Shown here in pieces: positions 48,101 through 59,574 of a stretch of 64,000 nt of DNA (position 1 is the stretch's first letter; each line of letters opens with the position of its first letter). The position numbers and the translations under genes were made by a program. The stretch is taken from positions 60,169,996-60,233,995 of the forward strand of contig CM045732.1 in NCBI GenBank assembly GCA_024760905.1, given 5' to 3'. Origin of the DNA: Plotosus lineatus. Its lineage: Eukaryota; Chordata; Actinopteri; Siluriformes; Plotosidae. The notes beneath the pieces are model-generated. The model saw nothing but the letters and a program-made list of their open reading frames with translations, made no database searches and had not been told where the DNA came from.

Positions 48101-51100
48101 AACACTGTGTACTAGAGCGATAAAGCCAGTTGTAAATTTAGTTTTATTTGAAATATATCTGTATTGTTTGAAATGATTGTCGATGTCTGTCGTTCAGATT
48201 GATGTGCTTGCATTGTTTGTATATGATAGCAGTTTAGTGCTTGTTTCTTTCTGTCCATCATCAATTTTTTATTTTTTTTATTTATTTTTTGGTTGGTTGG
48301 TTGTTTTTTTTTTAATCCTGAATTGAATGTCACATGTGTTTGTTACAGGGACAGTGGTGCCATCCAAAACAAAAATCGCATACCACTTTTCAACTCTGGT
48401 GCTGACGTATGGCCAGCAGCACACACTGCAGATCGAGCCTCGAGACGAGTATGGCAACCCTACCAGTAACTCAGTCTCTCTCGTGGATGAGGTCAACTAC
48501 AGTGTGCATATACACTCAGTAAGAGCGCTTTCAGGATGAAATAATGTTTTGTGATTGGACTATGTGTTCGACTGTAAATTGGGGGGGGGGGGGGGGGATA
48601 CCTGAAATGACAGTCCACAAAGGTTGTGTATAGCAGACTGCAAATCAAGAGAAGAGCTTGATGTTTACTTCTGATGTTGAAAGAACAACAACCAGAAAAG
48701 AGGAATGAAACATTCCTTCATCTGTGTTTCAGACGTTGGACATGCTCAGTGCTCATAGTCTGCACAGACTGTGCACATGAGGAAATGTACATCATGCGCA
48801 CAGTGTTAGGTGCACGTGTTAAAACATAACTGAACCCTAACTGAGTGTTACGTTTTTAATGTCATGTATTTGTTTTGTCCTCATTAGCTGGGGACTCTGG
48901 AGGAAGAGAGTTCTGAAGATTATTACAGCGCGACTGTTTGTTGTAATAAGCCACAGTGTCAGGTTCTACTGCGGATCACGCTGAAGAAAAAGGGCTGCTT
49001 CAGGGCACGTATTACTTACAGGGACCAGCCTCTTAATAACGGAGAGTTTGACATCATTGTGCTCAGTGGTGAGTCTCATCAGTTCTTCTGTTTAGTTCTG
49101 CCAAGTAGCAGTAATGTCTAACTGTAGCACATGCTTTGTGGGGGTACGGTCAAACGTTTTTTTGTTCAGGTCGTTGTGACAGGTTTATATATGCCTCCTT
49201 CACAAAACCTCAAATTCTCCAAAAGTCTGAAATTTAAGCTTTGTCCAAGTAAACCATGGTTCAGCTTGTTAATGTTAAAAAGGTTTATGATGGTTCACGC
49301 CACAACAATCTGAGACCTGGTTTCATTCGCACTGTATTAAAATTTAAAGGGATAACATGACAGTTGTGCTATTTTGAACTTTATGACAACAGATAATATA
49401 CAATACGCTGTCTGTGATGCAAGCTGCCTGAAATTTCCCAGAGTAGAGGCCAAGTCCTTTTACTGAAAAAACTACATTTAAGAAATTGCTTAAACACATT
49501 GTTAGGACTGGGCATTGGTGGCCTGGTGGTAAACGGTGCTGGATCACTGATCCTAAGGTTGGGGGTTCAAGCCCCACCCTCAACGGGTTGTCACTGTCCC
49601 CCCAGTGCAGCTAACTGGGTTATCAAAGGTCGGCCATGTCTCTCAATGTCTATGATGTGAGGTTCATGTAAAAGAACCATTACTGACTTTCAACAAGAGT
49701 AGCTGCATTGCCGTCAATGTGTTTCTGCCTTGTGATGGCCTGGTGAGCTGTCCAGGACCCTCGCCCCGAGTTAGCTGGCATGGGTGCCAGCCTCCCCGTA
49801 ATCCTACCGTATTTGACGTAATAAGCACCCTGCTCCAATGAGCCCCCCCCCCCAATGTTTTTGATCTTATGTCTAATAACCGCTCATGTGTACTGGGAGC
49901 AAAATCGTAGATCAAACTTCCCAATTTTATTCAATCAGTCTGTAACTGAGTAACTGTAAAATGAGGCGTTCACTGCATGTGCGAATAAACATAAACGTAA
50001 AACATAAACGTGCGAATCAGATGATTCGCTGTGGCGACTCCCGAGTAAAAGGGAAAAAGCTGAAAGGAAGACAGACTGCATGTAAAAGTGAGTTTACACG
50101 GTATTTCAAGACCCTCTGCCACTGGGGAATGTAAGTAAGTAGTTTGGTTGATATCACAAAACCAGTAAAAAAAAACAGTGAAACTCTTTTTATTTGTTCT
50201 GTTATTATTCATGTTTTCCACCTCGATGGTAAGAAGCACTTACCATTTCACTCCGCTGGTAAACATTTTAATAAGCGCCCACCCACTCCAATTATTAAAG
50301 CAACCTGGGCGTTTATCACGTCGAATAGGGTAATTGGGATTACAAAAAAATGAATGAATGACATTGTAAGGAAAAAGTTATTACCTCAATATAATATAAT
50401 ACAGCTTTATAATTGTGTGTCCGAAATTATTATTGAGATTAAAGCAAACCAAACACAAGGCAGGATGTTCTGTATTGTTTAATTTTTTTTGCTGATAACA
50501 AAGATTTCCCAGTAAAGGCCCCGGCTCATGGGCTGAGTTGGTATGTTGTCTGTTTGTGTCTGCATGTGTCTGTTTTTACCCCGTAATTATCAGGCTGTTG
50601 AGGTATTGTCATTGACCATGTTCACATTAATGGGGGCTGTTTTGTCTGGGCTATTTCTCAGGAACTCCTAGGCAGAACACTTTGAAATTTTGCATGCAGG
50701 TTTCCTATGGGGTTGAGGTGTGTATAGGTAAAAAAGGTAAAGTCCTTTGAGCTTCTTACAACAAGGAGTTCAACTCCTCCTGGATGGGGCGGTAGTCCAT
50801 CGCAGGTTACCTTCCCAGTATATTTTTACTGTTTCCCATTTATACTGCTGGGTCAACAGAGGCACACTTGTGGTTGAGAACTTGCCCAGGGATCTTAGCA
50901 CAGTGGGGTCTAACTGGGATTTGAACACACAACCTCCTGATCATGAGCCCAGCACCCTAATCACTACACCACCGGCACCAAGGTGTGTATAAGGCGGTCA
51001 TTTTTTTTTCTTTTCTTTTCAGTTTAACCTTTAAATTCGTCAAGTGATCTTGCTGGGTGTAAATTTTGTCTAGGCTATTTATCAAGAACTGCTCGGCCGC

Positions 51101-54100
51101 AAACTTTTAAATTTTGCAGGTAGGTTTCCTATGGCGTGTAGTACTGCAAAAGCTTGTCAGTTCTCTGTTTGTCCTTTGACCTTGTCAAAATGACCCTGAC
51201 CATATAAATTGTGGTCCGGACTATTTTTCAAAAATCGTGAGATGATCTAGGGGTTTCGCAATCATTGATGAGTTTAACATCTTACTATTTATTTTTGTTG
51301 CAATCACACAATAGTATCCAATGCTTAATTTAGTAATATATACCAGTTATTTTTACTGCTCACATACTTTGTGTGTGTGTATGTATGTGTGTGTGTGTTG
51401 TTTGTTGACAACTTGATTGATGACTGCTCTGTGCTGTTGCCATCAGCTGGTTTGAGCATAGTGTTTACATTTTTCAGGTCTTTGTGCCTGGTCCACTGGT
51501 TCTTAACATCGTAGTACAAAAGTAAGAAAATGGTTTCAGAGGGAAATCTCTGTTGATACTATTTTATTTCCAAAGGAAAGGTTTGATCTTTAATAAAAAT
51601 GTTCTTGTGTGACCTGTAGAGTTCTAGATTAAAGATACAATTTCTTCTGACTTTCGTGAAGCACTCAAACCAACAGTTTTACTAGTTTTGATCAACATTA
51701 GGGCATGTGATCTTATTAAAATAATGTGTGAAAGTGTGGATGTACACAGTGGTATGCAGGTGAGTGTGTCGTTAAATACGAACATATGAGCGCTAGAATT
51801 GGGCAGTGATTTAATTTTAATGAAACTTCTTTTTTTTTAATTTAATAAAACCATTTTGGCAGAACAAATTATGAGGTCAAGCTGTCATATGTGTGTACAT
51901 TGCATTAGTGTATTGTCCCTGATGATGAGATGATTACAGTTTGCGCTAGTTGAGATCTGAGATCAATCAGAAACTCATAAAGTTAATTAAATCATGATGG
52001 GTATGATTTTAATAAACCTCTAAATGACAGGATCTACCATGCACAAGAGGGCTATGAAATCATTTCTTAAGATTATTGGTTCCCTAATTTGATAGTCTAA
52101 AAAATAAATTAAAAAGCCTGTTTTTTCTGGAAAAGTCAAAGTAAAAAAAAAAACAAAAAAAAACTTTAAAATGTTTTCATGTAGGGTTAAGCATTAAAAT
52201 TAATAGGTTCTATTAAAGTTTATACATAAGAACAAGGGGAAGTGGTGTCACGGTGGTAGGGTACTGGCTTACTGATCCAAAGGTCGAGGGTTCAAGCCCC
52301 ACTATCATCAATTTTCACTGCCCTTCCCAGTACAGCTAATTGGGTAAACAAAGGCCAGCCATGTCCCTCACTGTCTGTGGTGAGTAGAATGTAAAAGAAC
52401 CGTTGCTGACTTTTGAAAAGAATCAGAATACCGTTTTGATCCAGGAGGGATTTGTGTGCACACAGTTAGTCCATACAAAGTAAGAATGAAATAAAGTCTC
52501 GATAAAGAAAAATTACAAATACTCATATACAGTAGGCCCTCGTTATTTGCGGGGGTTTGGTTCTGGCCCCTCCCGCGAATGAAGATAATCTGCGAGTTCT
52601 GTACCAGGAAGTAAAACCCCATGTATCATATTACATGCGCGAATGATCAACCGGAAGTAAAATACTATGTATCTATCACATGCGCTAGAATATGCTTCTT
52701 AAACACATTCTATAGACAGTCTTACTCATTAATACAGTATTAATATAGTAAAATATAGCAATGATTAAGAAAAACGTTTTAATTTTGTACTGTGATATTT
52801 ATTAATAAAATATATAATTATTATACAGCATACTTTATATCTATCTATCTATGTGTGGATAATATGTTATCCAGTTAAGCTCTATGATGCCACTTTAATG
52901 CCGGCTAAGCGCCGTCTTTTCAGAAGAAATAAGACTTTCTCCTGAAGAAACGACAGTTTCCTCTGAAGTGCCTGAAGAGAAATAATCGTCTGAACTGCCG
53001 TAAAGCTGTAGTATTGAAGTCTTTTTCAATTATTATTCCAGTACGGTGCCTAAGTTAATGTTTAGAATGTTTGTGTCTATCTGCTTTGGTTGAGGGGCAA
53101 TGGCTGAGCTGCTCGGACTGAATGCAGTTCATACTTGAATTAAGTAATCTCATTTACTCTCTATAAACACAAACTGCATGCTCACGTCAATTAAAGCACA
53201 CTTTTTAAGTCTTTCCCTTTTGAATGTGAGGCGTTTGTTCCAGGTGACACACGAAGCTTGATAAGCTGCTCTATTTATTCCCTATAAACACAAACTGCAT
53301 GCTTACGTCAAATAAGCACGCTTTTTAAGTCCTTCGCCTTTGAATGTGAGGCGTTTGCTGCAGGTGACACACGTAGCCGGATAAGCCGCGCTTCATCTCA
53401 CAAGATCCATTTGTCACCTGCAACAAACATGTGAGTTAATCCTCTGGCACAGAGATAAGCATGCTTGTGTTTATTGAGCAGAGATGAGAAGAGTGAAATT
53501 CAGGTGTGAGCCATGGAGCAGCTCAGCCACGCCCCTCAGCCCGAGCGGACAGTTAGAGTTGGAGAACACAGCCGTCAAAATCAAAGTCCCCCCAAAACAC
53601 AGACCATAACAAAAAGAACCTGAAATGTAATAAATTTGATAAACAAAACAATAAACATGCTGCACCACAGTACATAAAATCACACACACAAACATTCATG
53701 ATTGAAAAAGACTTTAATACTGTCAATCAGATGATTATTCCTCTTCAGGCACTTCAGAGGAAACTGTCGTTTCTTCAGAAGGTCTCATTTCTTCAGAAGA
53801 GACATCCAACGTCATTACCTTTTCTAGCGCTTAGCCAGAGAAGATGCACACCGTTTGAGTGGCATCATACAGCTTAACTGGTACTGTAATTAAAACACAC
53901 TAAAAATAGAGGCTCATTGACAACTTGTGCATGAATGAGTAAAAAGGGCCATTGGCTGAATTTGAGTGACGTGTCAGTTGCTTGGCAGTCTGCGAATACT
54001 CAAACCGTGAGTGTAAAATCAAGAATCGTCAAGGTCCTACTGTATACAAATGCACATACAGACAGGGAGTAGGCTGCATTGTCATTGGTGATCTGGCAAG

Positions 54101-57100
54101 TTGTCTAGGGTGCACTCTGCTCTCGTCCCAAGTCAGCTTGAGATGGGTGTCACCCTCTCTGCGGCCAAACAGTCAACATAATAACTCGCCTGCAAATGTC
54201 TTTGGAGATCTGATAGCTTTGCTCTGTTTAGCAATGCACAAAAGGTGTACATAAAATTACCTTGTATTCCATCCATTTCTATTTTTTGGTCGTGCCTTTT
54301 TTGTTTTTTGTTTTTTTTTCTGTGACTTTCAGTTTATGGACTATGGAATTAGATGAACTGGAAAATACAAACAAGTTCATTCAGAATTAACTTCCCACAC
54401 AGGAGAATAAGATAAGATAAGATAATACTTTATTATCTCGGAGGAAATTTTGGTTATGTCGTATTATTACGACGTGCGTTGCCAACAAGCTGCGCCACCT
54501 AGGTTGTTCAAGGAGTCAAGTTACAAGCAGAAAACAAGGCTCAAATCAACAACACAAACCGCTATAAAATAAATGCATAAAAAATGTATGTTTAAAGGAC
54601 TTTACACAGACACAGTAAACAATATAATAATAATAATAATAATAATAAAAATATAATGATGATGATGATAATAATAATAAAATAATAAAAATAATAACAG
54701 TAATAATACAATAAATGAATCAGTAAATAACCACAATAAATGAAATTGCACTAAATTATTATGTTATGCTATATTATTTTTATATTTATATTGCACTATG
54801 CTCATTGTTTTGTTGGAAAAAAAGAACCGTTCTCTGGGTAAACAAAATGGCCGCAACTTCAAAGTTAGCTGTTCTTCATTCTCGTTCTTTCATCTCAGTT
54901 GTGATTGGCATCATTTATTCTGTATAGTTATAGAAAGCTCTCAACATGAAATCTTCATGCAGATGTAGTTAGTGATGTGCGTATCGGAAACATTTTTTGA
55001 AAAAAAATGTCTATATAAAAAAAATTACTTCATGTCTACAATCAAGTCAGCATTAGTGGGAATGTGTTTCTTGTGCATCTTCTCACAGCACCTCAACTCT
55101 GGTTTCCTCTCTTGTTTACCATTCCATCAGAGAATGAGAAGAACTGTGTGGAGAAGAATGTGTCCACTCCAGGTGTTAGTATCTATTTTGAGGCCTACCT
55201 CTATGGTACAGGGAACTACAGCAGCTCTACCTGGCACTTACCAGCATCCTCCCTACTCACCCCACCACGACGGCCATCCATGGGAGATGATGAGGAAGAG
55301 CACGACTCTCCAGTGGAGGGCCAGCCGGAGAAGGTCAAGAAACCAAAAAAGGTCTACTGCTACATATCACCAAAGGTTAGTGATTAATATTTAGGATGGT
55401 AATATCAGTAATTTATCTGGTCATGTAATCTCACATAGGGTTTAAAATTGTTGGAGGGTTTGCTTGGGAATGAACAGGAATAAACTGGATTTTTGCAAAA
55501 TTACAGCATAGACTACAAGGAACTTTAAATGTAGGTAAAAACAAATTTTTACAGCATAATTTTGATTAAAAGTACCAAATTTAATGTAAATTTGGTTGAA
55601 GCTCTAATGTGCATGTGTAAACAAATGAAAGCAAAATTTATTAAACTAAAACAAAGTTTGTATGAAAAATGTTTGTATGCATGTCTGCTTATCCCGTCTG
55701 CTTATAAACATATATATTTTGTGTAGGATGCAATTTGAATAATTTCCCCCCAAATTTCAAGTAAATTTCTGGTAATTTTTTGCACTTTCATTTTTATAGG
55801 AATTCCCATTTCCAACTTGTAATATTTTCAAAATTCTCAATTTTCAATTGTATGTGTGTATTTTAGTTGCGTATTACTGAGTGTTAAGTGTGGAAGTGTA
55901 CTTCATGAGGGAATGTATATGGGAGTATCTTATGTTGCACTGAACACTTCGACTTTTGACTCAATGAAATTTAACTGTATCATGTACAATTACAAAAAAA
56001 ATCCTGTAATTGAATCCAATCTTTGTTTTCATGGAAAGTGTACTGGGAATTTTCTGTCCCATTGCAACCCAGTTCTTAGTGTTTTTTTTTTTTTTCGTTT
56101 GTTTGTTTGTTTTGTTTTTTAAATGTGTGTTCTCCATTGTAGCAACTCTCAGTGAAGGAATTTTACCTGAAGATTATTCCATGGCGCCTTTTCACTTTTC
56201 GTGTTTGCCCAGGAACGAAGGTAATGTTTGAGCTGGTCAAGCAGCAAATACAGTAAACAAATATTTTCCTTTTGCCCACATTCTCATCAGTTCTCCACAT
56301 TCATATTAGTTCACCTACCACGGACCTGACCCGATCCATAAGTACCTGACACTGGTGGTGGATGATGGGATCCAACCTCCTGTAGAACTGAGCTGCAAGG
56401 ACAGGAACATTATGGCAGCCACTTTCATTCGCTTTCTGCACAAGAACATTGGTGAGTTTGACAAACAAAATTCAATCAAATCTCTCAAAGTGTGTAAATT
56501 AATTGAGTTTGACTCTTTATTTTTGTTGTTTGTCAGGAGGCTCAGAAACATTCCAGGACAAAGTGAGCTTTTTCCAGCGAGAGCTCAGGCACATTCATTC
56601 CAAGAGACCTCGAATAAAAACCTGCCTGAAGATCAGCCGCCAATCCATTCTTGACTCTGTGAGTAGCTTGACCTGCTTTAGATTACCTGCTTGACATATT
56701 CCTTTGATTGTTGAGACCATCATGATTCATGTGCCTCTTGTTTCTGCAGTCTCTAAAGGCCACAAGAAACTTCTCAGTGTCAGATTGGAGTAAGAACTTT
56801 GAGGTGGTGTTTCAGGATGAAGAAGGTCTGTGAAATATCAGGATGTTTGTCTAATGCTATTGTATTTATTAACTTCGTATGTGTAGATGGCAACTATGGG
56901 AATGACTTGATGTTATTTCTTTTTATTAAGCTCTGGATTGGGGAGGACCGAGGCGTGAGTGGTTTGAACTTGTCTGTAGGAATCTGTTTGACACCAATAA
57001 TCAGCTCTTCACACGTTTCAGTGATAATAATCAGGGTCTGGTAAGCATCAGTCTTATTGCCTGTATATTTTCCTATTTTGGGGATGTAATGTAGGGATGC

Positions 57101-59306
57101 TGTATTACAGAGATGTACATAAATAAGCATAAATAACAAATTTATTGTAATTATGAATCCATAATGGCAGTATTGTATGTTTATGTGTATAAATAATAAG
57201 CTCTACTTGTTTTTTATTGAAGTAATGTGTAGAGATAACCCTTGGTATTGTAGATTATATCCTGTCTGAAAATCAGCAAGTCAAGATTCACTTCTGGAAA
57301 TGTTCCTTTTTGCTAATAGCTGGCAAAACTGAATAGTACTCACATATTAAGTGGAGAACAATAACAGTATAATAGAGACAGTGTTTTTAAAATGAGCAGC
57401 AATGCTTTTGGGGTTGTAGGGATGTTAGGGTGTACTTACATGTAAGCGATATAGCCACGAAATAGCACAACTTTTTTTTCAGTTTTTGGCTGGCCAAAAA
57501 ATGCGTTATCTCATTGAAAACCTTCAATATAGATTATTATTATTGAGGATCCATGACCCTGCACTGGCTGTTTGTCATGTATTCTATTGGTCCTGCCCTT
57601 AAAAAGTAAATAAAACAAATCCAAGTGATTTCTTCAATGACCCTTTGCACTTTTTTTCTCGGTATATATTTTATTCGTAGCCTCCATTTCATTATCTTGA
57701 GTCCAGTGGGGCTGGGTGAATTAGTTGTGTATTCAGCTTTCACTTATGGGACAACCGCTATTTCACCCTGGAGTGTTTGGACATGGGTGTGGGATGGTGG
57801 AGCACGGGGCAGCGCCTTAAAACCTGCGCCTTCCTCCGTGATTCGTTCATTACATGTCAGATCGGAGCATAATAAACAGTTAAAGGTGTTTATTAATGAA
57901 ACCTGGGGATTTGTTATTTATTTTGGACACGTGTTACGGACTAGATCATCTTTCTGAATTGTACTGAGAAGAAAAATCTCGTTTTATATCAGAGGAGAGA
58001 TTAGTTGGGAAATACAACTTATAACTAGCTATTCAAGGAAAATAAAGAAATAAAAATACAGCAACAGATTACTGCATAGCCTGTACAAATTTCCAATATG
58101 TTCCCTGTAATAGCAGTTCTAGAAGAATCGCTCGAGCTGTTCAAAAACAAGCAAAGAGGAACTTTTTCCAAAGCTCATACTTGAGTCACTCTTAATTTGC
58201 ACCAAATTTTGAGCAGAACAAAACTTTTTCCAAGACCGCAAATACGGACCATTTTCTTCAAAAATGACTGACTACCTCTGAAAATATATTTGATTACCCT
58301 CGAACTCAAATTCAGTTGTACATTCAGTCATGACTGCTTACAAGTGACTAGGCTTCACTGACTTACACAAACAGGTAAAAAAAAAATATATATATGTATG
58401 TACATATATATGCAAATTTTGCATGTCATTCGGAAATCAAGGTGCCAGAGTCTGGAGGAAGACTGGGGAGAAGGAAATTCCAAAATGCCTGAAGTCCAGT
58501 GTCAAGTACCCACAGTCAGTGATGGTCTGGGGTGCCATGTCAGCTGTTGGTGTTGGGCCACTGTGTTTTATCAAGGGCAGGGTCAATGCAGCTAGCTATC
58601 AGGAGATTTTGGAGCACTTCATGCTTCCATCTGCTGAAAAGCTTTATGGAGATGAAGATTTCATTTTTCAGCACGACCTGACACCTGCTCACAGTGCCAA
58701 AACCACTGCTAAATGGTTTACTGACCATGGTATTACTGTGCTCAATTGGCCTGCCAACTCTCCTGACCTGAACCCCATAGAGAATCTGTGGGATATTGTG
58801 AAGAGAAAGTTGAGAGACACCAGACCCAACACTGTGGATGATCTTGAGGCCGCTATCGAAGCATCCTGGGCCTCCGTAACACCTCAGCAGTGCCACAGGC
58901 TGATTGCCTCCATGCCACGCCGCATTGAAGCAGTCATTTCTGCAAAAGGATTCCCGACCAAGTATTGAGTGCAGAACTGAACATAATTATTTGAAGGTTG
59001 ACTTTTTTTGTATTAAAAAGATGTTTTTTTTATTGGTCGGATGAAATATGCTAATTTTTTGAGATAGGGATTTGGTTTTTCCTTTACTTTTTTTGCCCAA
59101 ATTATCAATATTAAAACAATAACAGGTCATAACTACTTTAGTTGTGTGTAATGAATCTAAAATATATGAAAGTCTAATGTTTGTCAGTACATTTCAGAAA
59201 ATAATGAACTTTATCACAATATGCTAAATTTTTGAGAAGGAACAGTGCATGTATGTATACCTCAGTGGGGGGATTATCTTACTTCACGGAATTCAGTGGT
59301 CACGGT

Positions 59307-59348
<42 letters not shown>

Positions 59349-59496
59349 GGTCCAAAGTCACCGTGGAAAGTGAGAAATCCCTGTGCGTGTATATTTTATG
59401 TAAATTAGAACTGAAATAAGCATAATTTTTTACACTGATTGTTCTTTTAAAACACCTCCTTTTTTCCTTTAAATAATTCATGGTCTGGAAGATGGG

Positions 59497-59574
<78 letters not shown>

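Noticed and set aside
53161..53400. Possible CRISPR-like direct repeats
   Set aside because: Only two 121-bp units inside a transposon, no spacer structure, eukaryotic context.
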